DNA of 64,000 nt from Tanytarsus gracilentus (GCA_038502055.1 JAXRKN010000044.1:3134001-3198000), one strand, 5' to 3'. Counted from the stretch's first letter, positions 11,801 through 24,412 are shown. Numbers and translations: made by a program. The notes: a model not told the origin generated them from the letters alone.

Positions 11801-14800
11801 TAAGTATTATAGTGAATTTTTTTATGAGTGACCGCGAAAATAGTTTTGATAATTGAAGGGTTTGAAGAATCTTTAAACCATAAATTTTTCAAGACTATCA
11901 AAAATATGAAAGTCATTTTTTAATCACTGAGCCACAAAAACCAAAACTAATTTTCCAGACAAAATCTTTTGTAACCGCAAAAATTAAAATTACTGCACAC
12001 AAAATAAAATTATAATAATAGACGCACGGTAGAATTTTAATTTAATTGAGGTAAAATTTATGTTTTTCACACGACTTCGACTTGTCGCCGGGTCGTTTTG
12101 AGAAACACACAAAAAAATTATGAAAGAGCATTTCTCAAATGCTAATTGTTATGCATCTAACTCACTCAAGTAAGAAATTTCAAGTTCAAAATTTTCTCAC
12201 ACATTTTTTAAAGTAGAGGAAAAAAGTTGTTCGTATGTTAAAAAAATTAATGAATCGTGTCGACTAATATATGAGCTGTGTTAAAAATGAATGATAAGAA
12301 AACGACTAAATTAAATTTTCTCTAATTAAATAAATTTCCTTGTAGGAGATCGTCGGGCAGACTGTCTTTCATATTTTATTCGTTTATGTGTAAAAGCATC
12401 AGACTAACACACTGCGTGACTTTAATTTCATATATGCGCATGTATGAGTCTAAGAAATATTGTTTTGACGCAAGGTGTTTTGTACGAACCGTGGCAGATG
12501 AAAATTATAGAGCATAATTTAGAGATGATGCTTAATTTAATTTTATGCACATGTCTTTCTCTCTGAAATTTATCTCAATTTGGATACATTCAAGTCTCAC
12601 TGAAGGGGTCTCAACAACTTTTCTTAGTATTTCATTTTTTTTATGGCACACACAAACACTAAGATCTGCACATAATGTATTTTTTTTTCATTCAACCTCA
12701 AATGCAATCATACTTCAATTTTTGTGGCGATCAAAAATTTTTCGCTTCTCTATCAAAATTCACTTTTTGCTTCGCTAAAACTTTTCTCTTTCATTTCACC
12801 ATAACTCAAAAAAAAATATAACTAGAGAAAGCTGATTTTGCACAAACTTGTAATTATTTGGAGCGAATCATCGAAAAAAAAACCTTTTCACTTTTTTTAA
12901 ATTCTAAGTTTAGGTCAATTAACAAAAATTGAGAATTAACGAATCTTAAATTAATTGGGTAAAGAAGTAAAACCGTAAAGCGCGCGATAGGTGAAAATGC
13001 TAGAAAGCAACTGGTTGAAGTGAAAATGTTAAAAGAAGTACAATTGCATTAGTTTTTAACACTAGCTTTTTCATGGCGATTTGCTGAACGAACGTCACAA
13101 GTTTGCATGGTTTTTATTTTTTATGAGTGCAGAAAAAATTAACTCCAGCGTTGTTTGGAGGTTGAATAGAAAAAATGTCACAAAATCTTATTTTTATTTT
13201 TAAATTTAATTCATTTTTTTGAAAGCACCATCGACTTTTCAATGACCCTCAATTGCACAAAAAAAAAGTGATTTATTAATGTATTAGTTTATGCTCAAAT
13301 CACGCAGCGTAATGAATTTTGAATGATTCCCATAAATCCAAGTTTTATGTTATTTCATCATTGAAATTTAATTTACAGTAGTAGTTGTGGCGGCAATTAA
13401 TAAAATACGCGAAAAAAAAGAAATGATTACGATTAAACATAAAATGCGTTTTAATGGGGGATCGTTTAAAAGTTATGGGATGCTCTTTAGAAATTCATTA
13501 ACAAAATTTTAACTTCTCGCATAAAAAGAAAATAACTTGGCAGCTAATAAATCATTTAATTAATTTTAATCTCGAATGGATTACGTAATTTTTAATCATC
13601 CCTCTTATCTAACGGTTGAAAATTACCAGGAATCATTTTTCAATTATTTCTCATTGCACTTTATCACAAGGCGAGTTTAGAAAATTAATCAAAGGTTCGA
13701 TAAACTTCGTTAGAAATATCTCTCAATAAGTCATTAACTCAAGACTCACTCATGCGACATCGCAACTGTTTCGCGGAGTCTCTTGTTCAATTGCCGTTAC
13801 TTTTGTGCTTAAGCACATGCAACTTTTAATTTGCACCTTAGTTAAAAAATTACGCAAACTTGATTGACATTAGTAATTGCATAATTTTTACAGTTCATCG
13901 CATCTCAATGTGGGCATCAATTTGCATAGTTAATTTGAACCTTAGGATTTTTTTTCATACCTTTATTCGTAATATTGCTGGTGACATTATTCCAGAAATT
14001 CAGTCGACATCCAAAGACACGCATTTCTTTAACGCGCTCTTTCATGTTATTCAGTACTTTTGTATCGGCGAGACTTACACACGGGATCATTTGAAGAATT
14101 TTAAGGCTTTTTAACGACTACTTTTTACATACACGAGGCTAATATTGATCTTCCTGTATGAATATATTTCTTAGTGTCTTGGCATAGCAATTGATTGAAA
14201 ATCGTTAATCTTTTTTTTTCGCACAATGGCCTTCGATTTATCTGACTCGTGTGTATTTCAACTTCATACAATGTGCTGTGAATTGTGCATTAAAAACACG
14301 GCGAGAAGTGCACTCGACAGATGATCAGGTAACATAGCGAAAATCGACGACTTTTTTTAATTAAAATTTGTTTCTATACAACACCACACAAAAGAAGTCT
14401 ATTCATTTTTTTTTCTGTTGGTCGGTTCGGTATTTTGTTCACTGATTGATTCTTTTGACTAGTTCCCGATCGATAATTGTTTACTATTTCCTGTGGCACG
14501 TTAAAAATTATTTTTATTTAATGTAAAAATTTAAATTTTGAGCGAGGATAAATTTTTAATTTTTAATTCCTGGATTTAACATTTTTTAATCCTAGATTAA
14601 ATTATTCAAAATTTAAATCACTCAAATTTTGGACCATTGTGGCGATGCAAGGCAATTTTGATATTAATTTTAATTTGCATTCTAACAACCAGAAATTGAG
14701 AAATGAATAAGCTAATAAAAGCCAAAGAAACAAGATAAACCTGATTGCTTTTTTCTCTCTCTCTCAAAAGCAGCAAGGAACGAAAGGAGAGAACAAAAAA

Positions 14801-17800
14801 ACGAGTTGAGATGCAAAATTACGGAGCTAAAGAACCGTTAACATCTTTGGGTGAAGTGAAAATTTTTTATATTGTCACTAACATGTGATCTGAAGGTAAT
14901 TTTCTAATCTATTTTTTCTTCTTTTCGTTTTTAGACAGGTGAAGCCTAATTTAAATTAATCAGGTGTTCTCAAAGTATAAAAAAAAGAAATTCATAAAAA
15001 ATTGTGTGTCATTCATTGAGAAAATTACTTTTCAAAAAATGATAAATTAATTGGACATTTTACTTCGTCCAACTTCTTTTTCTCTTGAAGTATGACAACA
15101 CATTTCTCTACCTGTTTTTTTTTTGTCAAATTATTTACGGTAGGATTAAGCACTTGTGTATATTCTAAAAAACACTGACAATACATTTAAAAAAGTTCTT
15201 CTTATTCTCCTTTTTTTAGGAAAGAAATCTATCGTTCATGCATATATTTGGTTTTGTTGCCTCTTTCGTTTATTTATTTTACGCTACATATTCATAATAG
15301 TAAAACAGTGGTAAGTGTTGAAGAAATGGAGGTACAAAAGCATCTAAAAAACTTTTCATACAAAGAAGATTTTTTTTTCATGTTAATAAGTTTAAAAGTC
15401 GTTTATCATAATTTGGAACAGTTTTACTTATTTTTGGGTCTTTAGCTAAGCACATTGAATTTTCTTTTTGTCGGAAGGGGTTTGAGTTAAATATTCTGTG
15501 TACATAACATGGAATAACGTGTTGCAACATGTTGACTTCTGAAGAGTTTTCATAAGATCGTAAACATTTATGACTTTTCGTTTGAATAATGCATTTCTGG
15601 CATCTTTTTTGCATTTTTATGTATTCAACTTTTTTTAAATTTGAATAATTTTTCATGCACACGAATGTTAGAAAAACTTTGACTGAAATTTTATTCTAAT
15701 GCTTTTTTATAATTTACTGAAATTCAAACATTTTTAACTTTAAAAACTTTAATTTAATTTTTTATGAATTAAAAGTTTTATTTGAACTTTTGAAATTTCC
15801 AAATAAAGTTTTATGCACAGGAAAAGATTAAAAATGTTGCTCGTTCCATTTATCAATGAAAACATTTTTTTAAAGGGCATCTAATTATTAATTATTGCAC
15901 ACTCGAACTTATCAAAAAAAAACTGGTAATTTAATATCGCATCAACATTCACAGTGCTTAAAAATGAATGTCAAGGATGGATTTTACTTTCCAGCCTCTT
16001 TTTTATTTAAAGAAAATATTGCTCATGGCTCACGAGTTGGCTCTTTTAGCAATTTTGAGATTATAAAAAAATGCAAAGCATCGCCATAACGAATCTCTCG
16101 GAGCGCACAAAAATGCTTTATGAATTTTATTGAAATCACTTTTCGTTCGCAATAATTTTTATGTACTTTTCAGTTGCACAAAATAAACTTTTTTTATTTT
16201 TTGTTTGAAATTAATTTCACTCGTTCCTAGAAATTTTCATATTTATCGCGTTCAACTTTCTCGATCATGATTGCAAAATGTTCTTTCTGAGAAAATTATC
16301 AAAAAAATAATTTTTTTCCACACACAAAAAAAAATTGCAAAAGGTTGTGATCGAAAGAACTTCAACTGGATAACTAAACTCAACTATAGAAGTGAGATTT
16401 TGAGTTAGTGTGAAAGCGACACAAGAAAAAAATAAAAATATACACTTCAATGGTCCATGTATATAGCAGCAGAAAGGCAATGTAAAAAAGAGAAGAAAAA
16501 TAAACTTTTACAACTATATATCCGTGTAGTTTCGGGGTGATTAAAATTGTTGAAAAACCTGATTTTTCTTTCAATGTGTTGTCGATACAGCTTTAAAAAA
16601 AATAAGAAATTGCCTCCAACATATGCAAAGAGTGAGAGCACATTAGACAAACACACTAATAATTTTTTATTTATGCTCCATTCTTTCCTTCTATTATGCA
16701 ATTGATATGTTCTTGTCATCTCTTTGTAACTATGGTTCTTCATATTCATAAATGTGTAATGCTCTCCATACGTAAATAAAAACCATTGTGCGTGTCATTA
16801 AGGCTAGACACGCAATAGTGAGCTTTTTTGAAGTGTCAATGAACTGAATTTATTTAAATTAATTTTAATTTATTCGAAATGTGTCAAAACTTTCCGAGTC
16901 AAGCTTTTATGCGAGCTTTTTTAAAAATTAATAAATTTTACTCACTTTTATAGTTATTGTTTTTCTCCTGCCAATTTGTAGTGACAAGACATCCAAGCGC
17001 CGTTCTACTAGAGTTTTTACAGCACGACCACTTGTTTATTTTAAATAATCCGGGATGATATCGAAATGATTTGGGGGAGAAATCTTCACTAACTGTTGAT
17101 TGTTTTGATAGTTATGTAAGAAAAAGTTTATTTCAACACGAATAAAACTATTTTCACCTTTTCTAATTGCTCTAATCCATTCACTTCGTTCTTTATCAGT
17201 GGCCGCTACGAGATAAAGGGTAAACGAAGGCAATGTACTGTTTCCGTTTATACAATTTATTTCTGAATATCCAATTTGAAATGGATAACCCTTTAAAAAA
17301 ATATTAAAAATATTAAAAATTGACATTATCGTAACTTTTTTAAAAAGCATACATTTGGTGCATGTGCATCTCCTCCGTCACCATGCAAAATTGCAGGCTC
17401 GACTAATTTTACACCACGAACATCAATGCGTCCACGTTCTCTTCGTTTCTATTTGAAAAAAAAAATTCTGTTTAATGTCACATTTTTAATCGTAGAAAAT
17501 TTATGTACATGAACTTTGTGTTTTGTTATGATAAAAACTTTAAAATATGTACAAACTAATTTATTATTTAAAATTATTTCATCCGCCGTTCAAATGTGGG
17601 TCATAAAAATTTAAAATTTGACTTGAGACAATTTAAAAAAGTAGCAAAAAAAATTTACAAGTGTTTTAAAAATTATAAAATGTTTTTCGCTCAAAATCAA
17701 AAACTTTTTTAATTTTTGTGACCTCACTTTAATTCTTTTAACATTCTTCTCTCCGATTTCTTGAAGTTCATAAAAATTCCATTATGAAGCTATTTAAATA

Positions 17801-19407
17801 ACTTTATTTTATCACCAAAGTGAAATTTCTGTAATATTTTTAGGTAATGACAAGCGAGATAAGATAATTTTTATGCCTCCAACGAGTTTTTCTTTTTCTG
17901 TCTCTTTTTAAGGGTTTTTTTATGAATATACTTGAAAACATTTTGTGCATAATTTAGAATAAATTGCATTTTGACCTGCATTAGCACACGTGTTTGGCAC
18001 ATGGCGAGGGAGAGAAAAAAACTTGTGGTATAAAAAGGAAAAAAAGTTTTCTTCAAGTCTGCACTGCAGTGCTTCTAAGGCATGAAATTTGGGTCAATGC
18101 ACGATATGTCTTTTTTTTATAAAAAAAATACAATTTCAAAATTGTTCCTGTTTGCACAAACGATTATGCCGAGCACACGAAAACAAAACTCCAAAATAAA
18201 TATTTACATTACGAATTTTTAACTTGAAATAACTACAATGCGTGCAATGTGAAAGTCATTTTTATTGTACCGGCACAAATGCCGAGATCTTTGCACTCAA
18301 TGCACTCTCTTTCTCTCTCTCTCTCCCTCTCACTTCCACCTCACACCCAATTCCCTAATCACATCAAGTGAAATTATTGATTTTTGTGCACTCGCTTTAA
18401 TAAAAATTTCATCGTTTATTGACTTTAGAAGTTTTTTTTTTGCATTTGCAAAGAATTTAATCACATTAAAATTTTCACAACTCAGACACGAATTTATCGA
18501 TGATGAAAACGCCGGTCAAAATGCGTCATTCGATTTTTTCTTAGTTTCACTTTGTTTGTGTTCTTCAATAACTTACACATCACCTCTGATAAGACTAAAC
18601 TTTTAGATAATTACATGTTTTTATGAGAAAAATAATTAACTTTTTCAATTTCTTTCACTTCAACTTTTTTTTACCGTCACAGCTTTTTAAGGATTCTTCT
18701 AATCTACTGGGCACGACCTTAATTGTGTTTTCTTTTAAATCATTTTAACAAACAACGAGTTCACTTAGTTACTGTCAAGTCGGTCTTTATTTTACTCCAG
18801 GGCGGATCCCTCACTGAAACCCTGTGTATGAATATCACCCCTTAAAGACGAGAGCATAGAAAATAATTGAATTGCGCATGTCGAAAGAAATTCTTTTGAG
18901 AGACGAGAGCAGGAAGAGAAAAACAATCAAAACAAAAAAAAATAAATAGAACAAATTTAAAGTTTTATAAAATTTAAAGTAAAATTTTTAAAAACATAAA
19001 ATTATTATAAAAAAAATCGAACTTGATACTTTTATAAAGTCATTAATGTCGGATGTAAAAAATTGTCTGATAAAATGACAGACACTTGACACTCAACATG
19101 ACATTTTATAACGATTACGCTGAAAATCGGTGTCAATAGAGCTCGCACTTTGTGGGAAGACAATCAAAGAATAAAATGAGGATGAACTTAATTGTAAATA
19201 ATAAATTTCTTAAAACATAAATAAATAAATAACCAAAAAATAAAGTAATGCTCTTACCTCACCTCCCTCGCAGTTGTCAAAATACGTTAAATGTGTATGA
19301 GACAATTCAAAATATCGTGTTTTATAATTTTGTATAATTGACCAGCGTTTCTTATTTTGACTACGTTTTATCATCGAACCAACCTTTATTATTATTGTCT
19401 CACCCAT
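8898..19407 (-). CDS. Btk29A: Tec-family non-receptor tyrosine kinase, Btk29A
   Basis: Cytoplasmic/membrane-recruited kinase. Exons from the start: 19407-19258, 17448-17353, 17290-17158, 17092-16946, 11087-10891, 10808-10674, 10608-10528, 10452-10322, 10261-9939, 9885-9498, 9443-9253, 9193-9060 and 8996-8898 (734 aa). A PH domain (1-127, with KRSQNKKR) leads into a Btk zinc motif with exact H-x10-CC-x9-C spacing. A Ser/Asn/Gln-rich linker follows (176-286), then SH3 (about 292-350, ALYPF...GYIPSNYV), SH2 (about 359-450, FVVRKS) and kinase (about 472-725). The kinase shows GSGQFG, AVK, HRDLAARN, DFG, the activation-loop Tyr in DDQYTSS and WAPPEV. The human Btk inhibitor-binding Cys position is Ser (MKHGSLLNYL), and the second aromatic of the ALYDY-type SH3 motif is Phe. 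In flies this family acts in ring-canal growth and epithelial actin control. The domain order is complete and all splice phases agree. Confidence 0.95.
11088..16945 (-). other. Btk29A intron 4 (5.9 kb)
   Basis: This intron separates the PH/Btk-motif exons from the linker and catalytic exons. No other gene was recognised in it on either strand. Reading upstream from the linker exon without splicing gives an in-frame ATG at 11109 and another at 11097. A transcript starting in this intron could therefore encode a form lacking the PH domain. Confidence 0.6.
17449..19257 (-). other. Btk29A intron 1 (1.8 kb)
   Basis: A phase-0 intron inside the PH domain. A (CT)n run sits near 18309-18330. Nothing else was identified. 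Confidence 0.6.
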
Positions 19408-20294
19408 TCTTGTGCTTTAGAAGTTGAAATTTAAATGAAGAATTAAAAAGTGGAAAAACAATTTTTTTTTTCATGGAAAAAAGTCTCTGGCAAGTTGGTG
19501 ATGGGAAAGAAGGTCAACGGAATCTTCTATACATTATATTTACACTTTCTTCGCAAAAGACGATGTGTCAGATTGCTGGAGATCTTTTTTCTTTCATTTG
19601 GATATCTTCAGATAATTTCTTCTTTTTATTTTTTTTACGATTTTTCTTTCAAAAGAGGTAAATGATATTTAAATGAGTATCGCTATGTGGGTGCTCGGGT
19701 ATATTAACAAATTCTAAGGCTACAGTGAAACCATCACTCAAAAAAGAAATCAAAAAAGGTAAAAGATAATCATCCAAAAAAACATTTCACTTCAAAAAAA
19801 AATAAAAGAAAAAATTTGTGTTGATTTTTGTGTAATAGAAGAAAAATTGATTACAAACTTTTTGTTTTACTAATTTCACTTAATCGAGTGGACTTTTCGA
19901 GATCAAACTTGAAGAATTCATTGGATGCGACTCATGTGCGAATGTTTCTGCTCTTTTAAACGCAAATTTGTTCTTTTAACTACGCGAAAATTAATTTTTT
20001 TTATGACCGGACTTCACAATATCATTTTACTTAACTGAGCGCATGAGAGGTAGACTGTATTATTGCATCTTTGCAGGCACGTCGAGAAGTTAGATTTAAG
20101 TTGTTGGGGTGGCCGGGTTGATGTTGCATAATTAAAAACGAAAAAATAGATGGCGTTAGTGGTCACAAAACGTTGAATTTAAAATTAATTAACTTCTCTG
20201 TGGTTTGTGGAGAAAAAATATTATAAAAATGCGTGCACTTTAGATTAATTCATCATTTTCAATTTTACATTCGTGTCGATTAAAAGTTTTTAAA
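19408..20294. promoter_or_regulatory. Divergent intergenic region between Btk29A and the esterase
   Basis: The 887 bp between two start codons on opposite strands must hold the 5' ends of both genes, unless Btk29A has further upstream non-coding exons. The only recognisable core element is the TATA box listed separately for the esterase. Confidence 0.4.
20222..20229 (+). promoter_or_regulatory. Candidate TATA box of the esterase gene
   Basis: TATAAAAA, with an initiator-like TCATC/TCATT about 30 bp downstream and the start codon at 20295. The spacing suits a TATA promoter with a leader of roughly 45 bp. Confidence 0.4.
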
Positions 20295-22011
20295 ATGAGT
20301 GAAAATTTTGTGATTGTGCAAATTGAAAATGGAAGAGTAAAAGGCGATAAGAGAACAAGTGCTCTGGGTGATGAGTACTGCAATTTTCAGGGGATTCCTT
20401 TCATGAAACCGCCGCTTGGAAGTCTTCGATTTAAAGCACCAATTCCTTCAGAAAATTGGTCGGACGTATTTGATGCCTCGAAAGACTGTCCTTCATATGT
20501 CATAACTGAATTTGCAACCGATAGAATCTATGGACAAGAAGATGCTGGATGCATAAATGTTTTTACAAAAAATACCACTCCTGAAAAATTCTATCCGGTT
20601 ATGGTCTATGTATGATGTAAATTAAATCTGGTCGCATTTCAATTAATTTATATTTAGATTCATGGAGGTGGTTTTGATACTGGATCTTCAAGCCCGAAAG
20701 ACATTGGCTGCGATTATATACTTGAAAAAGATGTGGTTTTAGTCTCATTCAATTATAGAGTCGGTGTGGTTGGATTTTTATCGCTCGATGATCCAACTTT
20801 AGACGTTCCTGGCAATGCAGGTCTCAAAGATCAAACTTTAGCTTTGAAGTGGATTAAAAGGAATATTTCTGCATTTGGTGGTGACTCAAATGACATCACG
20901 ATTTTTGGAACTTCAGCGGGAGGCGCGAGTGTGCATTATCATCTGATTTCGAATCAGTCAAAAAATCTTTTTAATCGTGCGATTGCAATGTCAGGATCGG
21001 CTTTCAATTCATCGTGGGCATTACATCCAAGAAGAAATTATCCCGAAAGAATCGCTAAGAATTTAGGTTACGTGGGTGAAATTAATGAAAAAGATATTTT
21101 GAAATTTTTGGAAGAAACCGAAGCCACAAAGTTGGTCGAGGCGGCAATGAATGTTCTCAAACCAGAAGTGAGTGAAATTTTAACAAAATTAATTTCTTAA
21201 AAATTAAATAATTTTTTAGGAAATATTTGGCGAGCAAAGAGTTTTTAACATGGGACCTGTCATCGAGCCTTACATAACTGAAAACACTTTCCTACCCAAA
21301 AATCCGATTTTAATGGCCCGTGAAGCATGGTCAAAGGACATTGATGTGATTTTTGGTGCAACCTCTAATGAAGGATTGTTCATGAATTATTTCATTAAAA
21401 GGGATGAAAAATATTTGACATATTTCCGTGATTCTGTTTATTTTACGCCACTTTTAGACTTCAATTTAAAGCCGACTGATGAAAAAGCCAAAGAAATTGG
21501 AAAGAAGATTAAAAATAATTATTATGGCTACACGAATCCTGAGAAAATGAACAAACAAGGTTATTTTCTTTATTCAAGCGATCATGAGTTCTGGAATGGC
21601 ATTAATCGAGCAATTTTATCACGTTTAAATTACGGCGGAAGCGGCAAAACTTTTTTGTATCGTTTTGATATTCTCACAAAATTAAATGTGATTAGAAAAA
21701 TGTTGGAAGTTGATGATTATGAAGGCGTTGAGCATGGTGGTTGCATGCAATATTTATTTAAATTTTCAATGCTGCCAATACCAGAAAAAAATACAGTCGA
21801 ATTTAATTCAATTCAACGTGTCGTTGATATTTTTACAACTTTCGCTTCAAAGCATGATTTTGATGAAACAAATTTTGCCGATTGGAAGAAAGTAAATTTA
21901 GCGGATGGAACTTTGAAAGCTTATAATTTAACTAGTGAAGGATGTGAATTTAAAGAAATTTCTGAGTATGAAAGGTTGATCTCTTTCGAACATTTTATAA
22001 TTTTTAAATAA
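20295..22011 (+). CDS. Type-B carboxylesterase (alpha-esterase-like)
   Basis: An alpha/beta-hydrolase that cleaves carboxylic esters. The absence of a signal peptide suggests a cytosolic enzyme of the alpha-esterase (dietary/detoxification) clade and not a secreted juvenile-hormone esterase or a synaptic cholinesterase. Exons 20295-20609, 20658-21167 and 21220-22011, all phase 0, give 538 aa, normal for the family. The oxyanion-hole HGGGF is at 107-111. The nucleophile Ser191 lies in GTSAGG, the acid Glu326 in ATSNEG and the base His447 in GVEHGG, so the triad looks complete. The usual GESAG elbow has Thr in place of Glu. An AATAAA hexamer overlaps the stop codon. Substrate cannot be told from sequence. 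Confidence 0.93.
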
Positions 22012-22012
22012 A
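22007..22012 (+). terminator. Poly(A) signal overlapping the esterase stop codon
   Basis: AATAAA begins inside the last sense codon and contains the TAA stop. If used, the 3' UTR would be only some 15-30 nt. Confidence 0.35.
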
Positions 22013-22785
22013 AAGTTGTCTCGCAAAAAAAATTAAGAAATTTATTTAAAATATTTTTTGTTCTTAAAGGATATTCGAAAATGTTGTAAATGTGTAAAAA
22101 TTCATAAATTCATCATCTGGGTTAAAATACGTATGTACAACAAGGATAGCAGCGTCCTACATGAACTCACAAATACATTGATAAAAAAGGATAATAGAAA
22201 AAAGCTGATAGCTCCGATTTTAAACTCAGATTTGAGAGCTTCTTAACGTTTTAAAAATTTATAAATTAAACTCCAAATATTTTAACTTAATTTTTTAAAT
22301 TTTTAATTAAAACGAGAATTTTTTTTTAATTAATTGACTAATTATTTTTAAATTAAATTATTAATTAAATTTAATTAAATTAAAGTTTACATGAGTCTCA
22401 TTTGAAATTTTTTATCCATCTAAAAATATTGAAAAAATATAGTTAAACTTTTTTTTTAAGTCGAAAGTTTAATTCGGATTCGGATTGTTTAGTTCGAATA
22501 CTGATTAAAATTTATTTTCGATATCAACAAAATTCTAAATTTGGTGTACTTAAAATTGAAATTAAAGTGTTCCGTCCCTTGCATTTACTTCTAAATTAAA
22601 AATCAATTTGGTAACATCTGAAATAAATTTAAAATCACGTCGATCCTCTCGCACAGCTGCGTATCCCAAAAATTCTTATTAGATTATTTTTTTTTCCATC
22701 GAGAAGCATCACGGAAAGTGCGAGAAAAAGCGTTGGCGTAAAACTAATTAAATTTGCTAATTTTAAATCAATTTAAAGATAAACA
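22012..22785. other. AT-rich spacer before the small heat-shock gene
   Basis: A very AT-rich block of repeated TTAATT words (about 22300-22390). No coding potential was seen. The small heat-shock promoter should lie near the right edge, but I could not find a convincing heat-shock element of three or more inverted GAA units. Confidence 0.5.
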
Positions 22786-23635
22786 ATGAGCAGTCCACCT
22801 CGTAGAAACGATCGTGCATTTTCGCCACTCCGCTCGCCAGTATTAAGACGTCATTTATCGCGGGAAGATATTGGTAATTTAATTAAGATCCGGTTGAGTG
22901 ATTTATATGGACGCTAACTTAAATATTTTTAGATATTCATTATCCAGCTCAGTTCTTGCAGCAGCCAATACTTCCAAAAATTTATAAGCAAACTTTGATC
23001 GGTGAAGATGGCCACTTCCGAGCAGTGAGTATTTTTCGTTAAAAATGTTGTTAATTTGATTAAAGTTCACCTCTTATATGTGAATATTTCCGTCTATATG
23101 TTTGTCCATCCATGCCTTTCCTCAAGATATATGCTAGCTCTTAGATCCTAATTACAACTTTCGTTCCTCTTCTGGATATTTTTTTATTTGCTGGTTGTTA
23201 ATTCCTCCGCTGGATGTTTGTTTTTGTATTTGAGAAATTCCTTTTGTGGAAACAACGAAAAATATTCAATTACCTTTTTCATATTAATCTTCGAAAAATG
23301 ACAAAGACACCCACGTGCGGGTTTTTAAAGAGTTTAAATCATCTCTAATCTTTGATTTATGTCTTCCTTAGGCATTGGACGTTCATGACTTTGATGTCAA
23401 AGAGATTTCGGTTAAAGCAGTTGGCCATACAATTCTCGTAACATGCGCTCATGAAGAGAAGCCAGACGAGCACGGAACAGTGACCAGAAATTTTAGCAAG
23501 AAGTTCGTCTTGCCACTGGATCTTGACATGGAAGGAATTGAATCGAAAATCTCGAAAGGAATTCTTTATGTGAAGGTCCCACCAAAATCACCATCAGAGC
23601 TTCAAGTCCGCCATGTCGATATAAAAGTTGAATAA
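22786..23635 (+). CDS. Small heat-shock protein (alpha-crystallin domain)
   Basis: An ATP-independent holdase family protein that forms oligomers and binds unfolding clients. Exons 22786-22873, 22933-23024 and 23372-23635, phase-consistent, give 147 aa. The N-terminus is short and Arg/Pro-rich. The alpha-crystallin domain (about 50-140) shows FDVKEISVKAVGHTILVTC, then a RNFSKKFVLPLDLD strand pair and the G-I-L-Y-V-K-V-P signature that matches the family G-x-L-x-V-x-x-P. The tail lacks an obvious I-x-I/V motif, apart from a final VDIKVE. It has two introns, unlike the intronless stress-inducible small Hsps of many insects. AATAAA (23631-23636) overlaps the stop. The next gene starts 66 bp further on. 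Confidence 0.9.
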
Positions 23636-23636
23636 A
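23631..23636 (+). terminator. Poly(A) signal overlapping the small Hsp stop codon
   Basis: AATAAA that includes the TAA stop codon. If inactive, the transcript could continue into the next gene. Confidence 0.35.
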
Positions 23637-23701
23637 ATCTGATCAATCTCAAAAAAAATTGCTCTCTCAACTCTCTCGCTTTCAGTTGTGTTGTAGTAAT
23701 C

Positions 23702-24299
23702 ATGGAGGAATCGACCGTGTGGTTTTTTGTAGTTATTCAATTTTTAATTATTTGTCTTTGTGCTTATGCTGTCCTCAAATTGTGTGGAATAATTCATTGT
23801 GGTGAGTAATGAAAATAAATTAACGAGTTCATGCTTAATAATTGAGAATTTTTAAGTAAATTGGATTCGAAACGTGTTGCGAAAGCCGGCAGAAGAGTCC
23901 GCTGCGAATGTAAATGCAGACGCATCGAGATCAAATTTCAATAAAACGGCAACCACTGAGCAAAGCATGATTTCAATGCAGCAGCATCATCCAAATTTTA
24001 GCTATCAAGTTCCAATCGTACTTCCATATCCAATGTATCAAATGCAGCCATTTCAAGGAGAGTCTCAAGGGCAAGACATGACAAACTTATCAGTTCAAGT
24101 TCAACCTCCTGGAACACCTAAAGTACCCATTCAGTCGCCCTATCAACCTCCAGTAACACCTAAATTAACCGAGCATCAACCGGCAACACCTTCATTACCA
24201 GCTCAAAATTCATATCCACTTGGTTTTTGCATTTCATCAACTGCTGTCGCCACTTGCGTCACAGAAGAAAAGAAGCAAGAGAGCGAAACCAAAATTTAG
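23702..24299 (+). CDS. Small single-pass membrane protein, Pro-rich tail, function unknown
   Basis: Two exons (23702-23801 and 23857-24299, phase 1) encode about 180 aa. A hydrophobic helix at residues 6-30 (starts WFFVVIQFLIICLC) near the N-terminus could be a signal anchor. It is followed by a basic WIRNVLRK segment, which suggests that the remainder is cytosolic. The tail is rich in Pro, Gln and Tyr and carries three spaced copies of a [G/V/A]-T-P-[K/S] motif that could be proline-directed phosphorylation sites. A good splice acceptor (ctttcag) lies 16 bp before the ATG, so an upstream non-coding exon is likely. AATAAA is at 24407-24412. I do not recognise the family. Confidence 0.75.
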
Positions 24300-24406
24300 T
24301 TTTATAGTTTAGTGTATATTCTTTATTATTCACATTAATTGGTTGTTTTGCAGCAATAAGTAGTTGTATTTTTTATGTATGTAAATAATTTTTAGTCAAG
24401 GTTCTA

Positions 24407-24412
24407 AATAAA
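24407..24412 (+). terminator. Poly(A) signal of the membrane-protein gene
   Basis: AATAAA about 110 bp after the stop codon. Confidence 0.5.

Noticed and set aside
15248..16749. Several 60-100-aa open frames on both strands
   Set aside because: They lie in the Btk29A intron, are rich in Phe/Leu/Lys as expected for AT-rich non-coding DNA, and have no motifs.
18795..18828. CAGGGCGG...CCCTG pair resembling tiny hAT ends
   Set aside because: Only about 30 bp long with poor pairing and no target duplication.
22640..22785. Heat-shock element upstream of the small Hsp
   Set aside because: Scattered GAA and TTC words are present, but I could not find three correctly phased inverted nGAAn units.
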